Source: Vulcanimicrobiota bacterium
Lineage (GTDB): Bacteria > Vulcanimicrobiota > Vulcanimicrobiia > Vulcanimicrobiales > Vulcanimicrobiaceae
Assembly: GCA_003164495.1 (NCBI GenBank)
Contig: PLTN01000097.1
Location: forward strand, 1-49,080
Direction of reading: 5' to 3'
Length of the DNA stretch: 49,080 bases
Position 1 is the stretch's first letter, and every line of letters starts with the position of its first letter. The position numbers and the translations under genes were made by a program. Under the pieces are notes generated by a model that was not told the origin of the DNA, ran no database searches, and saw only the letters and a list, made by a program, of their open reading frames with translations. Below, piece by piece: positions 23,059 through 31,635 of this stretch.

Positions 23059-23874
23059 TTATTCCCCGGTGACCAGATGGAAGAGGTCGCGCCGGTACGC
23101 CAGGTAGTTGGTCTGCTCGCGGGTTTCGATCTGATGACGCGGCCGCGGCAGATCGATCGTGATGTCGGCGCCGATGCCGGCGCCTTCGGGCTCCAGCACG
23201 ATGACGCGATCGGCCAGATAGATCGCCTCGTCGATATCGTGGGTGACGAGCACAACGGTCACGTCGATGGCGCCCCAGACGTTCAATATCATGTCTTGCA
23301 ACTGCGCGCGGCTCAGCGCGTCGACGGAGCTGAAGGGCTCGTCGAGGAGCAGCACGCTCGGCTGCGCGGAGATCGCGCGCGCCACGGCGACGCGCTGTTG
23401 CATGCCGCCGGAGAGTTCCCACGGATAACGGTCGCCGGTCCCGGCGAGGCCCACCAGTGCGAGGCTTTCGCTCGGGGTCGAGCCGTGTGCGTGGGCCTGA
23501 TTGCGGAAACCGTGACGGACGCCGAACTCGACGTTCTGCATGACCGTCTTCCACGGGAGCAACGACTGCCCGTAGTCTTGGAAGACGTAACGCGCTTGAT
23601 CGGGTGGTCCGGACAGGGCCGCAGCGCCGATCTCGATCGACCCCGCCGTGGGGTCGATGAGGCCGGCGATGAGGCGCAAGAGCGTCGATTTTCCGCATCC
23701 CGAGCGCCCGACGATTGCCACCAGGCTTCCGCCGGCGATGTCGAGTGAAATCGGGGCGAGACCGCGGACCACGCGGCCGCGGTCCGCGTACGATTTGCCA
23801 GCGTTTCGGAGGTGGACGTCGTTGTGCCGTCCCGGAATATCGGGCGCCGGGCGGTCGATGGCGATAGCGGACAT
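23059..23874 (-). CDS. Sulfonate/taurine-type ABC ATPase
   Basis: 271 residues: Walker A IVGRSGCGKSTLLRLIAG near residue 55, Q-loop YVFQDYGQSLLPWKTVMQNV, signature LSGGMQQRVAVARAI, Walker B VLLLDEPFSSVDALSR, H-loop VLVTHDIDEAIYLADRV. SsuB/TauB/NrtD group. First gene behind attenuator L5. No binding protein in the same operon; the divergent L8 operon starts with three candidate partners. Confidence 0.93.
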   Translation of the reverse strand: MSAIAIDRPAPDIPGRHNDVHLRNAGKSYADRGRVVRGLAPISLDIAGGSLVAIVGRSGCGKSTLLRLIAGLIDPTAGSIEIGAAALSGPPDQARYVFQDYGQSLLPWKTVMQNVEFGVRHGFRNQAHAHGSTPSESLALVGLAGTGDRYPWELSGGMQQRVAVARAISAQPSVLLLDEPFSSVDALSRAQLQDMILNVWGAIDVTVVLVTHDIDEAIYLADRVIVLEPEGAGIGADITIDLPRPRHQIETREQTNYLAYRRDLFHLVTGE

Positions 23875-23912
23875 TGGGGTGGGGACTGCTTTCTTCGTGG
23901 ATGGCCGGTGGA

Positions 23913-23946
23913 AAAAGAAAAAGCACCGCGCGCAAGTGCGTGGTGC
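23913..23946 (-). terminator. Intrinsic terminator of attenuator L5
   Basis: Minus strand GCACC(A)CGC pairs with GCG..GGTGC, followed by a U-rich tract (CTTTTTCTTTTTCC). The leader words GCGTG and CCGG can pair with CACGC and CCGG in and just before its 5' arm. Confidence 0.85.
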
Positions 23947-23988
23947 TCCGGTTCGCGGACGCTGCCGGCGTCGGTTCGCCGTCGAAGA

Positions 23989-24072
23989 TTACGTCACATC
24001 AAGCTCCGGAACACGCTTCGGCGCGCAACAACAGCTGCAACAGAACGCGCCCGAACGATCCCGGTGTGACAT
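23989..24072 (-). CDS. Cys-rich leader peptide L5 (27 aa)
   Basis: A 27-codon ORF with five Cys in six positions (GAFCCSCCCAPKRV), eleven codons before the stop. ATG 24072 is six bases after the -10 (leaderless). A CGGCG-AACCGA-CGCCG hairpin sits between stop and terminator. Another ATG 8 bases upstream lies in another frame without the Cys run. It controls the second permease/ATPase operon. Confidence 0.9.
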   Translation of the reverse strand: MSHRDRSGAFCCSCCCAPKRVPELDVT

Positions 24073-24108
24073 GCTGGCATCGTAACATCGCGGGCTGCAG
24101 CGTGTCTA
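24073..24108 (-). promoter_or_regulatory. Promoter of leader L5
   Basis: Minus strand: -35 TAGACA (24103-24108), 18 bp spacer, -10 TACGAT (24079-24084), six bases, ATG 24072. Its -35 is 8 bp from the -35 of divergent L8. Confidence 0.75.
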
Positions 24109-24116
24109 CAAGCGGG

Positions 24117-24156
24117 TTGACAATTGTCGCCGGCCGGTGGTACGGTGGCCCGGGCT
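24117..24156 (+). promoter_or_regulatory. Promoter of leader L8
   Basis: -35 TTGACA (24117-24122), 18 bp spacer, -10 TACGGT (24141-24146), then ten bases to ATG 24157, leaving at most a few bases of 5' leader. Confidence 0.7.
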
Positions 24157-24234
24157 ATGGAACGCTTACCGCTCTCCGCATGTTGTTGCCGCTTTTCGCC
24201 GTCGCGCGGTCGCGTAGGAGATCGTCTGCCCTAA
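24157..24234 (+). CDS. Cys-rich leader peptide L8 (25 aa)
   Basis: A 25-codon ORF with three consecutive Cys codons at 9-11 (LPLSACCCRFSPSRGR), 14 codons before the stop. A hairpin CTAATT(T)CCG / CGGAATTAG begins on the stop codon itself (24231-24254), then the terminator. No clear pairing between leader and terminator arm was found here. It heads the 24325-27319 operon. Confidence 0.85.
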   Translation: MERLPLSACCCRFSPSRGRVGDRLP

Positions 24235-24263
24235 TTTCCGTGCCTCGGAATTAGACGATGTGA

Positions 24264-24294
24264 GCCTCTTGCCGACAGCAAGAGGCCTTTTTTA
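24264..24294 (+). terminator. Intrinsic terminator of attenuator L8
   Basis: Perfect 9 bp stem GCCTCTTGC / GCAAGAGGC, loop CGACA, followed by CUUUUUUUAUU, 31 bp before the structural gene. Confidence 0.93.
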
Positions 24295-24324
24295 TTGCTT
24301 CGTTATGGAGAACCTCGCCCGCGC

Positions 24325-25374
24325 ATGACCGATCGCCGTACGTTTTTCAGCTTGGCCGGCGCTGCTGCCGCGCTACCCGCCTTCGCGCCGATTGCGGCGG
24401 CAAGCGCACCGGTCGGCGTAGCCGCGTCGCCAACGCCGCTGGTATGGCCGGTTGTGAAGAAGCCGGCCTCCGGCATACACGCGTTCGACGGTCATACCGA
24501 CACGGTACCCGACGTCGTCGGCCGCTTCGGGGTACCGCCGAGTCTGGTGATTTTCACCGAGGGGAATCACCTCATGGCGTTGCTCAGCGACGACATCTTC
24601 GGGGCCTTTCCGGCGTGGGCGAAAGCGCAGCCGGCCTATGCGGACCTCGCGACAGAAAACGTCATCGTCGTTACCCTGCCGCAGCCAACGGTCGTCCAGA
24701 TCATCCGCACCGGAGCGGTGTCGTTCGGAAATCTCACCCTGGATTTCAGCCGCGCGGCCGGCACCTTTCCGGATATCGTCATGGGCGGGCTCGATCCGCT
24801 GCAGCAGCTTCGCAAGCTGGGCGTGCTCGAACCGGCGGCCCGGAATTTCTCCAAGAGCCGGAGTCTCGCTCTGCTGGTGCGCAAAGGCAATCCGCTCGGC
24901 ATTCACGGCCTCGCCGACGTTGAGCGAACTCGCGCTCGCTTCGCGCAAGCCGATTCGAACGAAGTCGCAGCGCAAGCGCGAAGTCGCGTTTTCGTCGAAA
25001 CACTGATCGGGAAACCCGGCTCGGATACGATTTTTGCCAACGAGGTGGAACACTTTCCGGGCCGGCTCGGTATCACGCATCGCGACGTACCGGAAATGAT
25101 CGCGCGGAATTATGCCGACGTCGGGTTCTCGCCCTTCCACCTCGTGAATTATTGGGTGCAACTCTTTCCCGATCTCTTCGAAATCGTTCCTATCGAAGGT
25201 TCGGAGCGGTTTGCGAATTTCGAGGCGCTTGCGCACGTTGCCGATCCGCCGCGTCCGCGCGCACGCGCGGCGTTTACGGAGTTCTTCTTTTCGCACGCAC
25301 GGGACGCGTATCCCAAATACGGTTTCGCCCGCATGACCGATGACGAATTCGGCAGGACCGTCGCGCTCGCTTAA
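24325..25374 (+). CDS. Exported substrate-binding-fold protein
   Basis: 349 residues with an export signal (DRRTFFSLAGAAAALPAFAP). The body resembles type-2 periplasmic binding proteins (PSLVIFTEGNHLMALLSDDI; VIVVTLPQPTVVQIIRTGAV; RSLALLVRKGNPLGIHGLAD; DVPEMIARNYADVGFSPFHL), closer in style to oxyanion or ModA-like binders than to SsuA. ATG 24325 starts the signal peptide; TTG 24295 is possible but lies in the terminator tail. First gene behind L8. Ligand unknown. Confidence 0.8.
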   Translation: MTDRRTFFSLAGAAAALPAFAPIAAASAPVGVAASPTPLVWPVVKKPASGIHAFDGHTDTVPDVVGRFGVPPSLVIFTEGNHLMALLSDDIFGAFPAWAKAQPAYADLATENVIVVTLPQPTVVQIIRTGAVSFGNLTLDFSRAAGTFPDIVMGGLDPLQQLRKLGVLEPAARNFSKSRSLALLVRKGNPLGIHGLADVERTRARFAQADSNEVAAQARSRVFVETLIGKPGSDTIFANEVEHFPGRLGITHRDVPEMIARNYADVGFSPFHLVNYWVQLFPDLFEIVPIEGSERFANFEALAHVADPPRPRARAAFTEFFFSHARDAYPKYGFARMTDDEFGRTVALA

Positions 25375-25412
25375 GCCGGCAAAACACACCTTCATTCCAA
25401 TGAGGACAGCAC

Positions 25413-26315
25413 GTGGCTAAGATCATCAATGAAATCTCGGGGACCATCTTTTCCCTACCCTGGTTGGTTGCGCGCGACGAGGGTTTGTTCGAACGCGAGG
25501 GCATCGAGGTCGAGTTCGTAAAGGCGCGGCCGCAAACCGGGCTGCTGCGCATCGTCGAAGATCACCGGCTCGTGCCTTCGATCGTCGCGCACGCTCCGTT
25601 TGAAGAAGGCCAAGCGGCCGTGTACCGCGCCTGCGAGTGGGGACAGATTCGCCGTTCGTACGACAGCGAGCGCGGTGGCCGGATCGTCGGCAAGCGTTCG
25701 GCGATCGGCATCCAAGCGCTCTTTTCGGCCCCCGGCTCGAAGTTCACCCATCCGCAGACACTGCGCAATCAACCGATTGGCGTGCGCTTTCACGCCGGTT
25801 CGCACTACGCCACGTTACAGCAGCTCGAAGGCTTCCTTACGCGCGATCAGATCAAGGTTGTCAACATTGCGATCGAGGAAGGCTACGAGGCGGTGAAACG
25901 CGGTGAACTCGCAGCCATCTCACTGATGGATCCGTGGATCACGCTGGCCGAAAAGGAAGGTCTGCAGAAGATCATCGAGACCCACTACGTCGGGACCGAG
26001 ATCGCATCGGACGACGTCGATGCGGCGTCATGGGAAGCTGCAAACCGGGCCCTTCACGATGCGGTGGTGCTGATCAACGCCGACAAGCGAAAGTACCTGC
26101 ACTACCTGATCGACGCGCTGCCCGAGCGGTATGCGAAGCTGATCAGTGCCGACGATTTCCATCTCCCCCGTTTGCGCTACGTCGATCCCGAACCGTATGC
26201 GCGCGAGGACTTCGATCAGACGAACGAGTGGCTCGTCAGCTGGGGATTGGTCAACGACGATTCGGCGTTCGACAAGTTGGTCGACAACTTGCTGCCGGAG
26301 ACGACGCTGCGTTGA
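25413..26315 (+). CDS. NMT1/SsuA-like protein without signal peptide
   Basis: 300 residues beginning directly in the fold (IINEISGTIFSLPWLVARDE), followed by LFEREGIEVEFVKARPQTGL and GELAAISLMDPWITLAEKEG. No signal peptide. The middle keeps the binding-protein architecture, but the conserved cleft differs from SsuA. Like DszB it could be a PBP-fold enzyme; the DszB triad is not evident. It overlaps the next gene by TTGA. Confidence 0.78.
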   Translation: MAKIINEISGTIFSLPWLVARDEGLFEREGIEVEFVKARPQTGLLRIVEDHRLVPSIVAHAPFEEGQAAVYRACEWGQIRRSYDSERGGRIVGKRSAIGIQALFSAPGSKFTHPQTLRNQPIGVRFHAGSHYATLQQLEGFLTRDQIKVVNIAIEEGYEAVKRGELAAISLMDPWITLAEKEGLQKIIETHYVGTEIASDDVDAASWEAANRALHDAVVLINADKRKYLHYLIDALPERYAKLISADDFHLPRLRYVDPEPYAREDFDQTNEWLVSWGLVNDDSAFDKLVDNLLPETTLR

Positions 26316-27319
26316 TATCCCCGCGCCTATGGCTCGGAATCGCGTTCTGCGTGCTGCTCCTCGCGGCGCGAAGCGCGGAAGCGCAAGCGCCGGCGACGCC
26401 GCCGCCCGTGACGCTCAAGGTCGGTGAAGTCGGCGAGCCGCTGGCCCTCGTTGCCGGCATCGATCGCGGCTTCTTCGCCCGCGAGGGCATCGCCATAGCG
26501 CTCGTGCCGCTGAGCGGCGGACCGGCGCTGATTTCGGCGACGATCGGCGGGTCAACCGACATAAACTACGGCGATATCTTCGCCTGGGTTGCGGCGCTTG
26601 CAAACGGCTTCAACGTCGAGATGTTCCAGGGCTCGAACGGCGCCGATCCGCCGACGGATCGTGGCGGACAGATCACGCTTTTGGTCAATCCGGCCAGCGG
26701 AATCAAGACGGCAGCGGATCTGCGGGGAAAGCAGATCGGGATCGCGCCAACGCAACTCGTCGCACTCGAAGTGAAGCTGTTTCTCCAGCGGCGCGGGGTC
26801 GATCCGAGCTCGGTCACGCTCGTGCCGGTAACGCCTTACTTGGCAATGGGAGCCGCGCTCAAAGGCGGTCACGTCGATGCCGTTGCCGATGCCGATCCCT
26901 ACACGCAGCAAGCCGTCAAGTCGTTCGGGTTCACGGCAATCGGTGTGCCCTCGCACGAGGTGCCGGTCGGCGCGTCGACTGCCGGCTACTTTGCGACGGC
27001 GACGTGGCTCGCCGCGCACGGCGACATCGCGCGCCGCTTCGCGGCGGCCTACCGGCGGGCCGCCATCTGGGCCAATCATGCGACCCCGGAGCAGAAAGCC
27101 GAAACACTGGCGCGCTTCAGCCCCGTCAACTTACCGGCGCTCGAGTCGCAGGTTCCCGGAATCGTGAAAGACTTTCATTACCAGACCTACGATGAGGGCG
27201 CGCTGAACGTCGAGACCACCCAGTCGTGGGTCGACCTCGCCGTCAAGAACGGCGTCCTGGACAAAGATGTCCCGATCAAAGACCATCTCTATCCGACGGC
27301 GGTCGCGCGCACGCTTTAG
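26312..27319 (+). CDS. SsuA-like substrate-binding protein
   Basis: 335 residues starting at TTG 26312, which overlaps the previous stop; this start gives a good Sec signal (SPRLWLGIAFCVLLLAARSA). Fold stretches: VTLKVGEVGEPLALVAGIDR, GPALISATIGGSTDINYGDI, ADLRGKQIGIAPTQLVALEV, KGGHVDAVADADPYTQQAVK. Close paralogue of 30642-31622 in the convergent operon. Its stop codon interleaves with that of the gene on the other strand (27316). Confidence 0.87.
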   Translation: MISPRLWLGIAFCVLLLAARSAEAQAPATPPPVTLKVGEVGEPLALVAGIDRGFFAREGIAIALVPLSGGPALISATIGGSTDINYGDIFAWVAALANGFNVEMFQGSNGADPPTDRGGQITLLVNPASGIKTAADLRGKQIGIAPTQLVALEVKLFLQRRGVDPSSVTLVPVTPYLAMGAALKGGHVDAVADADPYTQQAVKSFGFTAIGVPSHEVPVGASTAGYFATATWLAAHGDIARRFAAAYRRAAIWANHATPEQKAETLARFSPVNLPALESQVPGIVKDFHYQTYDEGALNVETTQSWVDLAVKNGVLDKDVPIKDHLYPTAVARTL

Positions 27320-28503
27320 AACCCTCCGGGTTTGCTTGCCGCGGTGAAATCGTGCTTTTTATTGTCCCAACGGACGATGAGCGCGGCATTGGTTGACAGT
27401 CCGCGCTGCTGCCCGTCGCGAAAATCCATGATCCCGTTGATGCCGGCGTATTCGTGCAGGCTCGCAATGTACAGGCGGATTTGCTCGGCCGTCGCATTCG
27501 TGCCGAGATGGCGGAGCGCGTCGACGATGATGAGCGCTGCATCCCAGGCGAAGTTGTAGGAGAAGTCGGGCCGAGCGACGCCGACCTTTTTGAGCGCGGC
27601 GATGAAGCGCTGTTGTGCGTCGCGCACAGGGCCCGGCGGCGCCGTTGCATACTGTAAGAAACGGAAGCCGGTGAAGTAGACTTCCGGCGGAACGAATGCT
27701 TCGTACTGCGACATCTGGGTGAAGTTGATGTTTCCCGCGTTGGTGAGGATCGGCAGATCCAGGCCCGAGTCGGACGCGTCCTTGAGGATGGTTCCGAACG
27801 GCGTACCGACGGTCTGCGCGTACAGCAGTTGCGCACCCGATGCCTTGACACGAGCGAGCTGCGCGTCGACGCTGATGTCGGCGACGTTGAAGTGCTCGTC
27901 GGCTACGAGTTGCAAGCCCGAGAACTCCGGTAACGCCAGGTTGGCTTTGCTAACCGCCTCGCCGTCTTGACCCGTCGTGTCGGTCGCGACGAGGAAAGCG
28001 ATCTTCTTGAACCCGCGCCCTTTCGCCCAACGCAGACCGGCGAGCGAAAGATCGCGTGTCGAGACGCCCGCCGAGAAGACGTAGCTCGGAGCGACCGGAT
28101 GGATCACCGGTGCGAGACAATAGTCGACCGGTCCGTTCTTGAACAAGGGTGCGATTGCGGCGCACGTCGCGCCGATCGTCGACCCGATGACGATCGGGGC
28201 ACCTTTGGCGATGATGCCCGTCGCGAGCTGCACCGCGACCGAAGGCGACGTCTGATCGTCAGCGATCGCGAAGTGCACGGGCCGGCCCTTGATGCCGCCG
28301 GTCGCGTTGACCAGCTGCTCGGCAGCATGGAGCGTTTGTACCGCGGCCTGCCCGAGGAACGCGCCCGGGCCGGTCAGCGACATCACCACATTGATGTCGT
28401 ATGGATCGGCCGCGCGGGCGGGGGCGAGGGTGGTTCCGAGGGCGAGAACCGTGGCGAGTAGGAACACGGCCACGCATCGTGCCGAGCGCTGACGGAATGT
28501 CAT
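27316..28503 (-). CDS. LivJ-type (Peripla_BP_6) substrate-binding protein
   Basis: 395 residues from ATG 28503, which overlaps the upstream stop (ATGA). Signal peptide (VAVFLLATVLALGTTLAPAR) then the amino-acid/amide receptor fold: INVVMSLTGPGAFLGQAAVQ, GRPVHFAIADDQTSPSVAVQ, KIAFLVATDTTGQDGEAVSK. This class normally works with LivHMGF, none of which is in the window, so it is an orphan here. Last gene of the L4 operon. It may bind a sulfur-containing amide or amino acid. Confidence 0.88.
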   Translation of the reverse strand: MTFRQRSARCVAVFLLATVLALGTTLAPARAADPYDINVVMSLTGPGAFLGQAAVQTLHAAEQLVNATGGIKGRPVHFAIADDQTSPSVAVQLATGIIAKGAPIVIGSTIGATCAAIAPLFKNGPVDYCLAPVIHPVAPSYVFSAGVSTRDLSLAGLRWAKGRGFKKIAFLVATDTTGQDGEAVSKANLALPEFSGLQLVADEHFNVADISVDAQLARVKASGAQLLYAQTVGTPFGTILKDASDSGLDLPILTNAGNINFTQMSQYEAFVPPEVYFTGFRFLQYATAPPGPVRDAQQRFIAALKKVGVARPDFSYNFAWDAALIIVDALRHLGTNATAEQIRLYIASLHEYAGINGIMDFRDGQQRGLSTNAALIVRWDNKKHDFTAASKPGGF

Positions 28504-29552
28504 CGTCCGACCGCCGCCCGCGAACGCCAATAGTGTTGCAAACGGAGGTCGTCCAGCGCCCCGTTTAGGAACGAACGGTCGAACCATGATGGGATGTCGA
28601 TCGGCGCGCGAATGATCCCGTGCTGCGTTGCGAATGCGGTCGTGTCGCGGAAGTCGCCGACGAGCCAGTCGTCGATCAACGGGTGCACGTAGGGGCCAAG
28701 GTCTCCCGGCAGCTCTTCGTTGAGGGCGTTCCTTGGGATGCCGCCTAGCGCTGAGACGTCGAGGAACGCCGCACGGTTCTCCGGCAGCGCCGACCAGCGG
28801 GAGGCCTTGAGGACCGCGCGGACGACCGCGCGCGTCGTCGCCGGGTAGCGTTGCGCGAAGTCGTCGGTCACGAGCAGCGAACCCGCGCCGCCGGCCCCGC
28901 CGCCGATCACTTTGTCGATGATCCGAACGACGCCCTGATCGCGCAGCGCGAGCAGGCCCGTGCTGCCGAGCGATGCGTCGACGCTATCGGACGTCAGTGC
29001 CGAAATCTGGTCCGGCGTATGCAGATCGAACAGCTGGATGTCGTTCTCGGTGAGCCCGTGTTGCGCCAACAGGCGATCTAGGAGCAACTGCAGGATCGTC
29101 CCGCGCTGAATGCTTACGCGCAGTCCTTTGAGATCTGCGACCGTGCGAACCTTAAGGCCGGAGCGCACGGCTAGAAATTGGTAGCCGCTGTTCCCTTCGC
29201 CCGAGATGATCCGCGTCGGGAGACCGGCGGCGCGACCGATGACCTGCGGCAAATCGCCGTAGGCGGCGAAGTCGACGCGTCCGGCAGCGATCGCCTCGTT
29301 GATCGCCGGTCCGGTCCCTTCCGGAAACTGCCAATCGATACGGACGTTGTTTGGCTTGAGTTCGTTCTCGATGTAGTTGAAGTGCTGCACGATTCCGATC
29401 AGACCGGTGCCGAGCGGTTTGGCGAAGCCGCCATTGACGCCGGCAAAGCGGATGACCGGCGGCGGCGTCTCGGCCGCCATTGCCGTGCTGTGGTAGAGTG
29501 CCGCTGCCCCAATGCCGCCCAAGACGGCGCGACGCGAAACTGAGACTGTCAT
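28500..29552 (-). CDS. SsuA-like substrate-binding protein
   Basis: 350 residues; twin-Arg-like signal SRRAVLGGIGAAALYHSTAM, then VIRFAGVNGGFAKPLGTGLI, IDWQFPEGTGPAINEAIAAG, DFAAYGDLPQVIGRAAGLPT, VADLKGLRVSIQRGTILQLL. SsuA/TauA family with the DFAAYGDLP loop. ATGA overlap with the Gfo/Idh-like gene upstream and with the LivJ-like gene downstream, so translation is coupled through three genes. Confidence 0.9.
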   Translation of the reverse strand: MTVSVSRRAVLGGIGAAALYHSTAMAAETPPPVIRFAGVNGGFAKPLGTGLIGIVQHFNYIENELKPNNVRIDWQFPEGTGPAINEAIAAGRVDFAAYGDLPQVIGRAAGLPTRIISGEGNSGYQFLAVRSGLKVRTVADLKGLRVSIQRGTILQLLLDRLLAQHGLTENDIQLFDLHTPDQISALTSDSVDASLGSTGLLALRDQGVVRIIDKVIGGGAGGAGSLLVTDDFAQRYPATTRAVVRAVLKASRWSALPENRAAFLDVSALGGIPRNALNEELPGDLGPYVHPLIDDWLVGDFRDTTAFATQHGIIRAPIDIPSWFDRSFLNGALDDLRLQHYWRSRAAVGR

Positions 29553-30637
29553 TGCGCGGCTGCCGAACGTTCGATGGCGTCGATGACGCGGTGCATGCCG
29601 AGTGCGGTATCGAAATCGGGAGCGGTGCTCCGGCCGGCGGCACGATCTTCGGCGTAGCGCACGTATGCCTGCGCAACGTTGATGCTCGGTGAGCCGGCGG
29701 CAAGCGAAGCGGGAGCGAGCTTGAAGCGCGCCGGGATCGGCAGTTCCGCCAACTCGTCTTTGCCCTTCGCACCAAGGAGTTTGGTCGGACCGTTATTGAC
29801 GTTGGCGTTTGAGGTCAACACGAGCCGGCCTGCGGTGCCGTAGATTTCGAGCCGGAAGCCGGATGCCGCGGTGGCCACGGTAGCGACCTGTATTGCGACC
29901 TCGGCACCGCTTCGCGCGCGTGCGGCGACGCTCGTTGTATCGGGGGCGTCGACGGCGACTTTTTGGCCCGTATCGCTGTCGAGCCATTCACGGGTTTGGG
30001 TCGCGACGCGCGCGGCGATTTCGCTGAAGTCGCCCACCAGGAAGCGCGTAGCGTCCATGGCGTGTCCGCCCGAAATCGTCAGCGGATTGGCGCCGTTCTT
30101 GCGCTGCGACTGCCAGATGCGGCCTTTGCCGCGCACGAACTGTCCGCTCGAAATGACGGAGAGGTTCGCGACGAGCAGATCGCCGGCGTAACATTCGGCG
30201 ATCAGCTCGTGCGCGGTCAGCACTGCCGGATCGCTGCGCGCCTGCAAACCCACGAGCGTTGAAAGCCCGTTTGTTCGGGCGAGGTTGGTCAGCTCTTCGG
30301 CTTCGGCCAGATCGGCTCCGAGCGGCCACTCGCAGAACGTCGCCTTCCCGGCGCGAAGTGCTTTCAACGTGAGCTCGTGATGCGACGGCACGCGCACGAC
30401 GATCGCGACGAGATCGATGTCCGGATGGGCGAGCAGGCGATCGAAATCGGAGAACGCGAGCTCCGCACCGAACGCTGCGGCCGACGCCTTGGCCGACTCC
30501 TCGTGCGCCGTGCAAACGGCCTTGAGATCGTATGCCGGAAGCGCCTTGAGCGCCGGCACGTGCGCGTTCGCCCCCCATCCGCTGCCGCCGGCGGTAACGG
30601 TTGCGCCGACAATTCCTACGCGAATGCGATCGGTCAT
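29549..30637 (-). CDS. Gfo/Idh/MocA-family NAD(P)-dependent oxidoreductase
   Basis: 362 residues from ATG 30637. N-terminal Rossmann domain (IRVGIVGATVTAGGSGWGAN), with FCEWPLGADLAEAEEL in the position of the usual EKP motif (here EWP, so the catalytic Lys is missing), and the C-terminal alpha/beta domain with ISGGHAMDATRFLVGDFSEI. The family oxidises sugars or alcohols. Loss of the Lys and the sulfur context suggest a changed or unusual substrate, possibly a sulfo-sugar or sulfur-linked carbohydrate (inference). Confidence 0.85.
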   Translation of the reverse strand: MTDRIRVGIVGATVTAGGSGWGANAHVPALKALPAYDLKAVCTAHEESAKASAAAFGAELAFSDFDRLLAHPDIDLVAIVVRVPSHHELTLKALRAGKATFCEWPLGADLAEAEELTNLARTNGLSTLVGLQARSDPAVLTAHELIAECYAGDLLVANLSVISSGQFVRGKGRIWQSQRKNGANPLTISGGHAMDATRFLVGDFSEIAARVATQTREWLDSDTGQKVAVDAPDTTSVAARARSGAEVAIQVATVATAASGFRLEIYGTAGRLVLTSNANVNNGPTKLLGAKGKDELAELPIPARFKLAPASLAAGSPSINVAQAYVRYAEDRAAGRSTAPDFDTALGMHRVIDAIERSAAAQ

Positions 30638-30641
30638 CGTG

Positions 30642-31622
30642 CTAGAGCCTCGCTGCAGTTGCGGTCGGGTAGAGATTGTCTTTGATGGAGATCTCCTTGT
30701 CGAGTACGCCGTTGCGAACCGCGGTCGCGATCCAGTGCTGGGTCGCGTCGACGTCGGTCGGACCATCGGTCCAGGTGCCGTAGTGGAAGCTCTTCACGAT
30801 TCCCGGAACGTCGGCTTCCAACGTGCTGAGGTTGACCGGACTGTACTTGGCAAGGACGGCGGCCTTCTCGTCGGGGCTCGCGTGATTGGCCCACGCTGCC
30901 GCTTCACGATAGGCGAGCGCGAATCGGCGCGCGACGTCGCCGTGTGCTTGCAGCCACGCCGTCGTCGCGAAGTAGCCGGCCATCGTGACACCGCGCGGAA
31001 CGACCTCATCCATCGGCGTTCCGATGCTGACGAAACCGTACTGCTTCTGCGCTTGCTGTGTGTACGGGTCGTTGTCGAGGATCGCGTCGATGTGACCGCC
31101 TTTCAGCGCAGCCGCCATTCCGAGGTATGGTGTTACCGTCACGGTCTTGACGGTGCTCGGATCGACGCCGTGACGCTGTAGCCACAATTTGACGATGAGC
31201 ACCGAAAGCGCCGAGCCGGAGACGCCGATCTGTTTCCCTTTGAGGTCGGACGCGCTTCGGATCCCGCTCGCCGGATCGACGAGCAGCGACTGACCGGTAC
31301 GCTCGCCGGTGTTCGACGACTGAAACATTTGGACTTTGAAGCCGTTCGCGACCGCAGCCGCCCATGCGAACGTGTCCCCAAAATTCAGATCGAGCGAACC
31401 GCCGATTGTGGCGGAGATCAGCGCCGGCCCATTCACGAGCGGAACGAGATCGACGGTGATGTTTTGCTTAGCGAAGTAGCCGCGATCGATCCCCGCGAGT
31501 AATGCGAGCGGCGGTCCGACCTCGCCGACCTTCAGCGTGATCGGCGGCGCCGATGACGTCGGCGCGGCGGCGAGAACCATCGGTAAAGCGAGTGCGGCGA
31601 ATAGCGCGCGAAGACGAAGCAC
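30642..31622 (-). CDS. SsuA-like substrate-binding protein
   Basis: 326 residues from GTG 31622, preceded by AAAGG at the end of the VOC gene. Signal peptide VLRLRALFAALALPMVLAAA, then ITLKVGEVGPPLALLAGIDR, GPALISATIGGSLDLNFGDT, SDLKGKQIGVSGSALSVLIV, AALKGGHIDAILDNDPYTQQ. Close paralogue of 26312-27319. The longer upstream frame lies wholly inside the VOC gene and is rejected. Confidence 0.88.
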   Translation of the reverse strand: MLRLRALFAALALPMVLAAAPTSSAPPITLKVGEVGPPLALLAGIDRGYFAKQNITVDLVPLVNGPALISATIGGSLDLNFGDTFAWAAAVANGFKVQMFQSSNTGERTGQSLLVDPASGIRSASDLKGKQIGVSGSALSVLIVKLWLQRHGVDPSTVKTVTVTPYLGMAAALKGGHIDAILDNDPYTQQAQKQYGFVSIGTPMDEVVPRGVTMAGYFATTAWLQAHGDVARRFALAYREAAAWANHASPDEKAAVLAKYSPVNLSTLEADVPGIVKSFHYGTWTDGPTDVDATQHWIATAVRNGVLDKEISIKDNLYPTATAARL

Positions 31623-31635
31623 TGAGACGAACCTT

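Noticed and set aside
25934-26311. Extended start of the 26312 binding protein
   Set aside because: The extension is Arg-rich shadow of the upstream gene; TTG 26312 precedes a proper signal peptide.
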